64,000 nt of DNA from Durusdinium trenchii (Eukaryota; Sar; Dinophyceae; Suessiales; Symbiodiniaceae): positions 697,903-761,902 of the forward strand of contig CAXAMN010021001.1 in the NCBI GenBank assembly GCA_963970005.1, written 5' to 3'. Made by a program: the position numbers and the translations under genes. This document shows positions 52,954 to 63,320 of this stretch, piece by piece (within the stretch, counting starts at the first letter, position 1; each line of letters opens with the position of its first letter). Below the pieces are notes generated by a model. It had not been told where the DNA came from. It saw nothing but the letters and a program-made list of their open reading frames with translations, and made no database searches.

Positions 52954-53400
52954 ATGTATTCCAAGCCCAAACGCACCAAAAAACCGCATGCTGAGGAGGC
53001 ATTGGCATGGTCTCGGTGCCTAGCACTGGTGGCCCTCAACCAGGTGCTTGCCGCCGCGGGATTTGTGCGGATTGAACGCAGCTGCTTTCGGATCGACGAT
53101 GATCAACTCGTCGAGTACGGTTGGACCGGCAATTTGAGTACGCCGTACGCATACGGCAGCTGTGGGCTGCTGGACCCATTGCAGTTCGTGCATGGATCAA
53201 CAAAAAGGAGCAAACTCATCCAGGAGTTCTCTTGCATGATGAGTTATCTGGGCAAAATGTGCGAAAACGAGCGCCCCAGAGTGCAGATGAGCATGGCAAT
53301 TCAAAATAGGTCTTCCACCCACCTGATTGTGTCGGGCGTCCCAGCTGCTTGTGCCCTAGGATTCGAACAAGCAATTGTTTTCATGGTCTTTACCACATGA
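52954..53400 (+). CDS. Hypothetical protein, 148 codons
   Basis: ATG to TGA without interruption: MYSKPKRTKKPHAEEALAWS, then AAAGFVRIERSCFRIDDDQL. A second frame is equally open from 53,120 to 53,309 (FEYAVRIRQLWAAGPIAVRA), so the true coding frame may change or an intron edge may be missed. No family recognised. Confidence 0.35.
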   Translation: MYSKPKRTKKPHAEEALAWSRCLALVALNQVLAAAGFVRIERSCFRIDDDQLVEYGWTGNLSTPYAYGSCGLLDPLQFVHGSTKRSKLIQEFSCMMSYLGKMCENERPRVQMSMAIQNRSSTHLIVSGVPAACALGFEQAIVFMVFTT

Positions 53401-53490
53401 GCCATTGTTTTATACGAAGGGTTTTTACTCACCACCAGGTCAACCATTCTTTCAATGGTCTTTGAAGGCAAACGGCTTTATCCATCCCAG

Positions 53491-53640
53491 CTCCCTCAGC
53501 TCCCTCCCTTTTCCGGTCGACCGGGTCCGCGGAACGAGAACCCCGCGTCCGGGACCGGACGGACCGGGACGCGGTCGGTCTCTGGTCGGAGCAGTTCGGA
53601 AGAGCTGGAGTCGCCGAGTCGCCGAGTCGCCATCAGATGA
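53491..53640 (+). CDS. Candidate terminal exon
   Basis: Follows TATCCATCCCAG; reads LPQLPPFSGRPGPRNENPAS, then SSSEELESPSRRVAIR and TGA. Low-complexity, phosphorylation-like Ser-rich end. Confidence 0.35.
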   Translation, partial: LPQLPPFSGRPGPRNENPASGTGRTGTRSVSGRSSSEELESPSRRVAIR

Positions 53641-56232
53641 AGTGATGACGAGCCATCGCGTAGGGTTTGATTTTGGGCCAGAAAAAGGGGACTTCTGTCT
53701 TGTGAGTTGCAGATGGCAGATGAGTCATCCGATGATTGACAGTGAGAGTGGTGAACCCCAGTGACTTTGGCCAATTGCTGGTCGTTCTTGGCAAAGCTGA
53801 GTTTTTGGATGTTTTTGGCTTTTGGAGTATGATGAAACGGTTCTATTGGTATTTTCGCGTCTTCCCTGTGTTGCCTCTTTTATTGAATCCCATCATCATC
53901 CATCTAAGCATGTAGACTGTAGTCACATAGACTTTTGGCTCTTTGTTTAAAACTGTTCTATATACGATCGCCATGTTTTCCCACATGCCGCATGCCGCAG
54001 TCATGGCGCCGCATGCGTCCGACTCGGGACCCACCAGGGGCCAACCCTGCCTTCCACGATGTGGTGAGCTAATCGCACGAGTCCCAGTGAGCTGAGGAGT
54101 GAGCGGAGGACGGGTGGACACAGGACCAGGATCAAAAGGGGAAATACTTGAAAAAAGGACCTTCCTAGTGACCTAACTTGAGATCCCAGAATGGGGTCAC
54201 GAAACGGCCTTGATAAGGTCACCCTATCACGTCTACCAATCCTGAAGAGGTCACTGAGAAGGTCCTGGTATATAGTTACTTCAGTCTCAGTAGTTTTGAG
54301 TAATTGACATTTGATGATTTTGATGTGGGAATCCCTGTTGACCAAAAGCGAACCTTTTCTGTTGAAAATGAGATGTTCCTCATATGCTTAAAAGCACGAA
54401 CGGTTTCGGTGTTTTGGACCCGCAGCAGACTGGTCTTTAGGGCCTAGAACCACTGACCCCTTGGAGGGTCCTTTCCTATTTTCAAAGGTGAACCAACTGA
54501 GCATAGCGCCGAACTCATGTCGTACCGGTCACCGCGCTCCCGTGTCGCTCCGGTTCTGAGGTTCGCCAGTCTCGATGATTTCGCTCGCTGGATCATCCCA
54601 TCCGACCTCCAACCATATCCTCAGGTTCGGTGGTCAGTCCTCCCTGGTACCCCAACCAATCCTGAACAAAAACATGAGGTAGACGGTGGATGAATGAATC
54701 CCCGTTGTTTTGGGGGGGGAACATGTAGAAACACGGAACTGGGGAAGATGTTTATACCTGCTAACCCCCAAATGGGTGTTGCTGGACCTGGAGTCAGGTC
54801 TTCAGGGACCCGTTCTTCCTCGCACTGAGATCCGATGGAAGAAGCGTCACACGTCTTAAGCTTCAAACAGGTTTTGTCAAAGACGTCAATCTATAGAATT
54901 ATATATAGGATATTTATCCCTGAGAAAAAGAAAAGATATAATGCATATATTATATATTTGCTCGGTCGGGTTCTAAATGCTACCAGATTTGTCATGGTGT
55001 TTCCCTCCTCTTCCATCCCATGTGTTCGCACAAGGTGACAGGAGAAAAGGAACATTTCGGCTTCCAAAGTGACGCAGATGTCTCAATTCGGCTCAGCGAT
55101 GACGCGATGATTTCTCATTTCGGAGGGCCCGCCCTTTTCGGGAAATGTTGATCATATTGGGATCTTTGGGTCCAATTCGTTTGAAGCAACATGTTCTTTA
55201 CTCAGTCCTCAAGTGGTTTCTTCGATTGAAAGGTGACTTCTGTGAGGTGTTGGTTGATTTCCTGATTATTGGTGAAGAAGTGTTTTTAGTATATAGAGGT
55301 TTTAGTAACAGGCAACTGATGGTTTCCTGCTCCAATTGATTTACTGATTGCTTTAGCAGCTGTATTAGGATGTTGATCCGCGGTTAGCTTTTCTTTTTTT
55401 GCCCATAGAGTTTGAACGTGGATTCGCTGGGCAAGAATTTGTTCGAATAGTCACGGGCGCCCTGTGCGAATGTGTGCGGCCATTGGAATCGCCGCATGAG
55501 AGAAGCGAGGCTGAGATTGCGGAGAGTTTTGCAACAAATTGGTTGGCTTTTTTGCCACAAAGGCTCACTGATTCAGATGGCCGTCCAAGAAGCATGCGTA
55601 CATATTAATTGGTGATTGCATGCTGGTGGACGTGTGATGTTGCTGAGGTGGCTGATCAGTAAAGGACAGTTCTTGAGACCAAGGGTATTAAACTCTGTGA
55701 ATCAATGGTATTTACAAACTACTGAATCAAAGGGTATGGACTCTGTGAATCAAACTAGTGCAAGAGTTTTGCATATCTTTGCAGAGGATCCAAAGGTCTG
55801 TGGAGTAGAGGATGACAGTACAGTTGTCGGCCACCTTTGGATGGACAAGAAGTCCCAGCACAGTTGTGTTAATGACTACTTGGGGGCCATGCTGCTGTAA
55901 ACACAGCCAGGCCAGGCCCCTGTGTAGTGACAACGTGACAGGCAGCAGGAAAACGTTTGCTTTTCAGGTTTGGCTGTTTTTTGTGTCTGCTTTTGTGGCA
56001 GGAGTTTTGACTGATCTGTGGATCAGTTTACTGATCTATTTGATCTGTCTCGAAAGCACCACTTGTCGAGTCTTGCCCCAAGAAAGACCCGTTGCCACTG
56101 TCCATCGGCGTTCGATGGAGCGACGAAGGTGGCTCCAGTCGCCTTCTTACGGGCTCCCATTGGAGTGGGCGAAACATGGAGCCGCCGGGCAGACGGTGAC
56201 ATAGCCCTTGAAACCAGTGGTGACCTACTACC
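53641..56232. other. Intron-like DNA with weak exon candidates
   Basis: An open piece at 54,517-54,600 (MSYRSPRSRVAPVLRFASLD) runs straight into a copy of the AGGTTCGGTGGT repeat. A hydrophobic piece at 55,969-56,045 (VWLFFVSAFVAGVLTDLW) follows a good TTTTCAG acceptor and could be a membrane helix. Neither is secure. Confidence 0.3.
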
Positions 56233-56319
56233 CTGACACTCCATGGGACTGGAAGCCTACATTGACCCCTTTTCAACCACAACAAATAATGTAAATATGG
56301 CATACATGGAGTGTTTGGG
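56233..56319. mobile_element. Hairpin MITE, CAGACRCTCCATG family
   Basis: Left end CTGACACTCCATGG and right end CATACATGGAGTGTTTGGG pair; the inner arms (GCCTACATTG / AATGTAAAT) have decayed. Confidence 0.65.
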
Positions 56320-58534
56320 CTAGAATGGTGGCTGGATGAGGAAATGGATTGCCCCTTATTGCCCCTCAATCAGCACCTCTTGAACTAGGTCAGTATTCCA
56401 ATCTTCGGCTTGCCGCCACGGCTCATGACTGATGCTGCAATCCGCGCTCATGGCTCACAGCCATTTGAGTAGCTATGATGAAATACAGGGGCACCGAGAT
56501 TTATGTGGCTGCAGTGGAATGGCGCCTGCGGATCTTGGCCACATCAGCAGCGTGCTTGGTCATGTTTTTGACCCTCAGCTGAAGGAATGCAGAAGTGGAC
56601 TTCGTGGCAGTGGACTGGAGTGAAACGGGGCCCAGACCTTGCGATGTATCGCCTTTTCATTGCAAAATGATCTATGGCCTCAAAAACATTTGCTTGCAAG
56701 ATCTTGCGAAATGGTCAGTATAGCTGCCTGTATATCGACCCATTGCCATACACGACATGACACTATCATAATCGTTACATGACTGTGTATATATATATAT
56801 ATATGTACGTCCGAACATATCCGACCCTCTCAACCCATTGGAGAGGCTCATGTTTTTTTGTTCCATGAGTTTTCCGTGTTTTGCCGTGCGAGGCCATTCT
56901 ACCTCAACGCCACAGCCTGTCGTGAAGTTCCCACATGCGTTGCTGAAGTCACCAACGCCTACCCGCAGAGGCGTGGTCAGCCTGGGTGGGCAGCTGAAGA
57001 AGCTGAAGAAGCGAACCAGTCTTGAGCATGACAGGCTGACAGACAGAAGTTGCTTGTCGTTGCTTGCTTTCGCCAGAAGTTTCATATCCATGGCCAGTGG
57101 ACAGAGATGCTTCAAAGACGGGCTTACGGAAGAAGCCCAGTCTACTAGGCTAGATGATGCTATATATAGCTTGTTATTATATATAGTATTATATCGTTGT
57201 CATCTTTATAGTATATATATATATACATATACTATACTAATATAGTTTGTTATATATATATTACTATAGATTATAGACTCCTCTAAGACTTAAGACGCCC
57301 AACCATCCACCCGAAAATCGTCCAAAGCCGCGAGTTGGACACTCGCTGGCTGACGCGACACTCGCGACACTGACCGCCGAAGATCGCGGTTGCACGGTGG
57401 CACCGGCTGAGGTACCACGCCTTTGTCTCAATGGGACTTGTTGTGATCCTTCTGCGCGAAGGCACCTTGCTCCTGGCCGCTGGGCGGTCCGGACGGAGCA
57501 ACGGAGCAAAGAAGTGGGACGGTGGTGAATGAACGGACCCATGTGCGAGGCCATTCTGTAGTTTGCACACATGGGATTTGGTTCACCGATTTGTTTGGAC
57601 AAAAAGCAACATTGGAATGTGGTTTGCAAATGGTTTCATGTATTGGATTTGGACATTTGGGATTTTGGTTTGGAACTCGTTGGTCTTGTGGGGGGTTGTA
57701 ACGGTGGTGGGTCATTCGTAAGGATTGCTTCGCCAATCCATCCCCCCGACAGCATCTACCGGCGGCCAAAGATCGCCCTCGCCCCGTTCAGAGGGGTGAA
57801 GCACATGTCACCGAAGGTCGCCACTCCCCTTTTGCGATGGGTTCGGGCGTCCACCAAAAGCCCACCAAATGGGCGGGTTTCTGGGACGACTGGTCCCCTT
57901 TCAAAGGTCTTCCACTGAGATGAAACCCAGTTCTACAACATGTCAGCCCATGACCCGACCACTGAACTCACGCTGGGCCATGGGTTTGAACTGGCCATGG
58001 GAGGTCAGGGGCCGTCTCCCGAGCGAGCGAAACCCAGGTTTCAGCCACAGACTGGCTCTTGGATCCCAAGAAATCACAGGGCCTTGAATTCCAAGAACCT
58101 TGGCGACCACGGTGGGGTCTGCGGACCGACTGGACCTGCCGCAGGTCGCGGTGCTGGTCGGGAGTCGGTAAAGAGGCTGAAACTCCGAAAACTGAAAGGA
58201 AAAGGATCTGTTCTTTGGAGGCGTGTAGTTGATGCTTGATCTAGAAAATATACATTTATACCGAGGAGGTTGTTTGATGTATAGGACATTTCAAGGCTAG
58301 GAGTTTGCATTCTCCACGCCCCTTGGCCCCTTGGCAGTTTTTCCAATGACCCTCCTCTGATCCTCTGAACGCGTTTGAGCCCCAAACACCTTTGATTGGC
58401 AAAGGCACCATCAAAGCACTCCCAGGTTGTTCGGGCCGGCTCACACTTCTAGAATGATCCTATGAATAGTCATCCTTTTCCTGTGACCGTTTGTGGATGA
58501 TTCTAGATGGAACACACGTTGAGTCCCGTATACT
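56320..58534. other. Intron-like DNA
   Basis: Contains (TA)n runs at 56,788-56,804 and 57,160-57,260 and GC-rich islands near 57,300-57,500 and 57,730-57,830, open in several frames. No supported exon. Confidence 0.35.
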
Positions 58535-58632
58535 CCCTAGGGCTCCTGGGCCCATCTCCTCAGGTTCGGTGATTAGACCCCCCCTGCCATCCACCCCATC
58601 GAACCTCAGGAAGTGGGCCAGGAGCCCTAGGG
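58535..58632. mobile_element. Hairpin MITE with CCCTAGGGCTCCTGG ends
   Basis: Arms of about 33 bases: CCCTAGGGCTCCTGGGCCCA...AGGTTCG and CGAACCT...TGGGCCAGGAGCCCTAGG. Partial copies with the same AGGTTCGGTGNTTAGA core at 43,575, 54,603 and 60,360. Confidence 0.8.
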
Positions 58633-58754
58633 ACTACCCAAAGCTTCAAGGACTCTCGGACTACCCAAGCCACCCGTCCTCCCACCTCTCACCCGGTTCG
58701 TGGGAACCTGAAAACCACTTAGGTAGAGGAACATCGTTTTCCTTGCAGCCCTTG

Positions 58755-59035
58755 CATCAGGCTCCATGTGGGTCCCTTCCACCAGGGTGTATGTTCCTCC
58801 AGACTCGGAGACTTGCTCTGAGGATTACTTATCGCAAGGCTTGCTGTGCGCCATCTTGGCCTCGCTGAGCTCCGTGGAGGCCTACTTGGCCACGAGCGAG
58901 TTGCCCTTGGTGCACTTGGGGACGGTGCCTTGGACGAACGACCGACCCATGCGCTCGCGAACGGACGAGTGTGACGGTCCAAAGATGTCCAAACATTCGG
59001 CAGAAGCCAAGTGGAGAAGCCAAGTCCTGAGATGA
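58755..59035 (+). other. Open segment, strand unclear
   Basis: After CCTTGCAG the + frame stays open (SVEAYLATSELPLVHLGTVP). The reverse strand also has a coding-like text broken by one stop (VQGTVPKCTKGNSLVAK; VEGTHMEPDARAARKT). I cannot decide between them. Confidence 0.3.
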
Positions 59036-59525
59036 CTACACTGGGTCAGTTGAACTATAGTTAAGCATAGAGCATCATAGAAGCTGAAAAAAAAGAAAAT
59101 GAGGGAACATAGTCTTCCAGCGGTTCATGTTCAGGTTCACCTGGGCATAGTGACCATCAGATACCATCATTGTATATTATATATACTGTATATATGTTAT
59201 AAATCAAAAGTCGATACCTTGGGTACAGCTTGTGGCATGTTACAGCCATTGCATTTTGGCTTCGCAAGTTTGCACTTGAGTGGATTGCACTGATTATTTA
59301 ACATCATATCGGTCCATACGGCTGTCGGTCAAGACCAGGAGATCCCCAGTTGACCACCGAACATGAACGGACTACGAGTTGGAGGTCAACCTGCCGGGTG
59401 TTGACCCACAGCCCCAAAGTTGTTGTTTTCTTTTACAAGCATCAAACATGCAAGATGTGTCTAGAAAAAGGGTCCCTTAGGGGTGAAGGAGTGTCTATGA
59501 ACCACCCTTTGCATTCTTTTTTCAG

Positions 59526-59628
59526 AATGGTTCAGCAGAGCAGAGCAACCCTGTACCAGGTGCCGGTCTACTCCATCCGCTACCTCGAATGGCTGGTGGA
59601 CGTCCCCTTGCTGATGATCCTTGGAAAA
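59526..59628 (+). CDS. Microbial rhodopsin exon, helix C
   Basis: Follows CTTTTTTCAG. The frame reads VPVYSIRYLEWLVDVPLLMI then LGK before a GA-type donor. Arg-Tyr-x-x-Trp-Leu-x-x-x-Pro-Leu-Leu is the helix C signature of type I (retinal) rhodopsins, with Arg at the bacteriorhodopsin R82 place and Glu at the D85 counterion/proton-acceptor place. Glu there occurs in several proton-pumping or channel families. The protein would sit in a membrane and bind retinal on helix G. Only this exon is confidently recognised; others are suggested at 63,083 and 63,260. Confidence 0.6.
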
Positions 59629-60359
59629 GATGAAAGACCTGGTTGTTAGTTTCACATTATCATGTGTCCCGTCGGTTTCAGACGCTTTTTCTTGGTTTCA
59701 GAAGGTTTCAGATGGTGCTTCTTGTTGGTTTCAGATGATGTTTCTCGTTTTTAGAACCGTCATCCAAGAAGGTGGTTTTTTGAACCGTCTTCAACCTTGA
59801 TCTCGGATGAACAGTTCGACCCCTTGGGAAGCCAGTGCATTGGGCCCGCGGATGGCCCACGAATGGAGCCCACAAAATGCTCATGTTTTGGAGATGAAAC
59901 GACCCACCAGCACTGCGGGTCCATTTGGGATGGGTGTCATTCCTATCGACAGCGTGCGGCACTGCGGCCACTCTTCTTTGGCAGGGTGATGATTGTTCAT
60001 GTTTGCTCATGTGCTTCCTCCTGGATGTTTTTGTCAGATATGCTTTTTGAGTTTAGTATATATGTAGTAACTGATAGCTATATAATACTATATATATTAT
60101 ATTATATTATATTAACTAACATACTCTTTGCAGGGACACAATGTACTGCGCATGCCACAACAACAGACAGGTCATTTCAAGGATAATATGATGACGTAGT
60201 ATGATATACCTGTTTTGCTCCATTCACGGCACATGTACTCAGGGATGCTAATTTCCACATCCTTCAGTCCTGAAAGTGCCGTTGAAACACGCACATTTGT
60301 CATGTCCAGCCTGTCCAGCCTGTCATGTCCATGAGTGTTTTGACACGAACCTTGTCCGC

Positions 60360-60425
60360 CCTAGGGTTCGGAGCCCATGTCCTTAGGTTCGGTGCTTAGA
60401 TCCCGGCACCCACCCCTGCCCCATC
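60360..60425. repeat. Partial copy of the CCCTAGGG MITE family
   Basis: GCCCTAGGGTTCGGAGCCCA then AGGTTCGGTGCTTAGATCC; the right arm is absent. Confidence 0.5.
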
Positions 60426-60916
60426 CGCGAAGCGGAGGGGGCGGCCCGACATGACCGCCGCTCGACGCACCGGTGCCGCGTGGCGTCCGAGGATCTTGAC
60501 GTGCTGTGGAGCTTTGGGCCGTCCGCTGAGCGAAGCCCTTGGACCCATCCTGGTGACGAATGGCCACCGTGATGAGAAGTGGAGAGAAGTGGAGGAGTGG
60601 ATTGAGTGGAGGTGGTTCAGCTGTTCGAATAGATATACTGTACGTGTTATTATACATTTGTTATTATAAAATGTTGGTGGTCCTGATAAACACACCCTGC
60701 GCAGGATCAACGTGAGCGTATGTGAGCATGCAGTCTAATTAACAGGAATTTCTTCCTGAAGCTTTAGTCGTGTGAATGCGTGTGGTCGAGGCATGCTGCC
60801 TCAAACCAATCCCAAGATACCCTAGGGATCCAAGTGCCTTTTCGCTGAGAAGGTACTTGGACCCCCTAAAATGGACATGTGCTTTGGCACCCCTCTCCGC
60901 CCATTCGTTTTGTTCC

Positions 60917-61060
60917 TTTTCACCACATACAGCAGCATTGGGCCACTCGAGTGCTCTCTGTCCGAGGCTACATCGTTGTCTCGTGGTGCACGCTCTTCAT
61001 TGAAGATTTTGCGGTCCGCTGGGCCGTGATCTCTCATACCTTCTTGGCTTATGCGTGGGC
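60917..61060 (+). CDS. Possible membrane-protein exon
   Basis: After ACATACAGCAG the frame reads TRVLSVRGYIVVSWCTLFIE, then FAVRWAVISHTFLAYAW. Hydrophobic with Trp/Arg, could belong to the rhodopsin gene on either side, but neither splice sites nor alignment are firm. Confidence 0.2.
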
Positions 61061-61150
61061 ATCGGAGAGGATGATCCAGTGGCTCTGGCTCGGAGCGTTG
61101 TCGTTCAATTCCACGCGATCCACACGATAGTTCCGGATTTGAGGATAGGT

Positions 61151-61259
61151 GGCCCAGTTGCCTAATGGGTAAGGCGTCGCCTTTGCAAGCTGTTTGCCCT
61201 TGTGGGCTGCACACTGCTTGATAAGCACGAACTTGGAGGTTCGACTCCTCCCTGGGTCG
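61151..61259 (+). tRNA. tRNA-like sequence with long anticodon-arm insertion
   Basis: Acceptor GGCCCAG pairs with CTGGGTC (one G-U). The D arm is GCCT-AATGGGTA-AGGC. The T arm is GGAGG-TTCGACT-CCTCC, a perfect B box. Between D and T arms there are about 36 bases more than a plain tRNA. If TTTGCAA is the loop the anticodon would be TGC (Ala), but the stem pairs poorly. Intron-bearing tRNA, tRNA pseudogene or SINE head are all possible. CTGCTT..AAGCACG recurs just after the end at 61,266. Confidence 0.45.
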
Positions 61260-62768
61260 TTTACTCTGCTTAACAAGCACGTGTTGGAACCCTGATCCCC
61301 CGCACTTCCGAACGACAAACTAGTTAGATCCCAGACCACCCATTGTATTGGAATTAGTTACCCACATTAGGATACAAAAAAAGGGTCATAAGTGGGGTCA
61401 GTGTATGTACCTATTCCGATCCCATAGAGTGTCTGAGCCCGGGGCCCTCCGAGCTCGGACCGCCGACAAGACGCCGCTGGCGCGTCCCAAAGCACCGGTC
61501 GCCCCGATGCTGGGGGCGGTGGATCCCGGTTGAGCATGTGAGCGGCTTCCAGCCCTGGTGGGTTCATGCATGTGTTTGTTTGACCCATCCCATTGGTCCA
61601 TTAGTTCAAGTCAAGGGACATTGGGAGGTAACACCTGCATTCTGAGTGTCCTGCAAAACTGAATTCAATTTTAAGAGGTTTTTGCATTGAACAAAGGTGT
61701 TTCAGTGAAAGGGTCGTATTCTGACCACAATAACATCATGATAGCCCATGATGAGACTCCAGTTGCGTAGCTTTAAGTTTTTTCGCGGATTGGCTTCCCC
61801 ACCAAAACCGCGATTTTGTTTGTTCTAGGGCAACGGCTCAAGAGTCCGGATAAAATCACCAACACCTCGCAAATGTTGCCTTAGGCTCCCGCCGAGATTA
61901 TGCTTGTCACCTACAAAAACCCTCTGGTTGGTGGACATGAGCAGGGCATTGTTTTCTTCGTCTCTTTAAATGAGCCGTCTGCTAAGCACTGCTCCAAGCA
62001 CGTGCGACGAGTCCGCGGTTCGCGACCAGGTGGGTGAAGGATTTCTGGAAGGAGGCCAAGGATGTGCCTTGCCGAGGCCGTTCTTCTGTCCTTGGACCAA
62101 CCGAGTCGACTGGGTCGGAATGTGTACATGGCTGACCAAGAAGGGTCGTTCGTTTCTTCAGAGAGGTTCGGAATGTGTGGAGTGAGTCACAGTGAGGGTG
62201 TCTTTGGTCACAGTGCCCTAGGGATCTCTTCTGTGGAGGTACTTGGATCCTTAGGGGTGAGTCATGGAAAAGCGCACACCGGACTCGTCACGTAGGACGA
62301 ACCGGACGAGTTTTCCCAACGCAACGAGTCATGGAACGTGTGAATGGCATGGTGTGGAAGGTTTGCTGATGTTCCAGGGAAGAGCCACGAGTCATTGGAA
62401 GATCAGATCCTCTGGATGGTCGCATCTGAGCGGCCAAAAGCCCCCCAATGGCATCAAATGGCTGGTTTATGCTGGTTTAGTGGGGATAACCACCGTTTTT
62501 TTCAGGTGCTAGTTGGCATCTCGGCTCGACCAGTCGGATTCTCACAACTCGTTGGTCCTCTCAGACCACTCCAACAGCTGCGACTGGATGTCCTTGACTG
62601 GGGCACACCTTCCACGCTGCGGCACAAAAAAAGGGGTGTGTCAAATACGGGAGACCCCCAAAATCTCGCCCCTGGCTTGGAGTTGATCTCACCCCAATTA
62701 AAATCCCTTCTTGCCTGTACTTCCCCTTCTCTTTCGAGCTGAGCGTTCTTTCCAGTCGTCTCAGACAG
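61260..62768. other. Intron-like DNA
   Basis: An open segment at about 62,380-62,640 with an internal TTTTTTTCAG acceptor at 62,506 (then VLVGISARPVGFSQLVG) may hold an exon. In another frame NGIKWLVYAGLVGITTVFF looks like a membrane helix. Undecided. Confidence 0.25.
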
Positions 62769-62850
62769 GTGGCCGAGCGGCGTCCGTCATCCTTCTCATC
62801 GTGGTCTTTGGCATCTCGGCCGGGATTGTTTGCACCGACTCGTATAAGTC
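62769..62850 (+). CDS. Possible membrane-helix exon
   Basis: After TCAGACAG: GRAASVILLIVVFGISAGIV then CTDSYKS. A clear single membrane helix with a basic end, in a plausible place for rhodopsin helix D or E, but without diagnostic residues. Confidence 0.25.
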
Positions 62851-63082
62851 GAGGAGGAGAATGAAGGATTCGACACCAGTTCCTGAGAATTATAGCGCTG
62901 TTTTACCTGGGATGTATGTCTTAAGCGTTGATTTAAGTTGCGGCTTAGGAATTGTTTGGAGCTGTTACACCACAAGACAAGGCAATCGTTCCAAAGGACA
63001 ATGCTAATTGCGCTCTAAACATAGCTTACTACTGGCAAATGAATCTACAACCTTTTCAATTACATGTTGTTGCTTGTTATGA

Positions 63083-63128
63083 ACTCCACTTCAAGAGCAT
63101 TTATGTGATCTTTTACTTTTCCTGGTGG
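63083..63128 (+). CDS. Possible rhodopsin helix F exon
   Basis: FKSIYVIFYFSWW before GGTAGT resembles the FFVSW part of helix F in channelrhodopsin-like proteins. Short, acceptor not fixed. Confidence 0.25.
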
Positions 63129-63259
63129 GTAGTGTGAGCCCCCTGAGGGTTTGCGGAGGAAGTGGCCATTCCATAGCATACCTTTTGTGAGCCATCCGGG
63201 CCATCCGCGCGTAACCTGATGTGAGGCATCTATGGTGTGATTTACTTGCTTGGCTGCAG

Positions 63260-63320
63260 TGGAGTCATCAGCTTTGCGACAGAACACTTGGGATACACCT
63301 TCATGGGCTTCGGGTGCAAG
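63260..63320 (+). CDS. Probable rhodopsin helix G exon
   Basis: Between TTGGCTGCAG and TGCAAG/GTGCCT the frame reads GVISFATEHLGYTFMGFGCK. The spacing Gly-x-Ile...Glu...Lys over 20 residues equals that of helix G from bacteriorhodopsin G197 to the retinal-binding K216, and GVxSxxxxxxGxT resembles channelrhodopsins. The Asp expected four residues before the Lys is Gly here. Together with helix C upstream on the same strand, this supports one rhodopsin gene over 59.5-63.3 kb. Confidence 0.4.
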
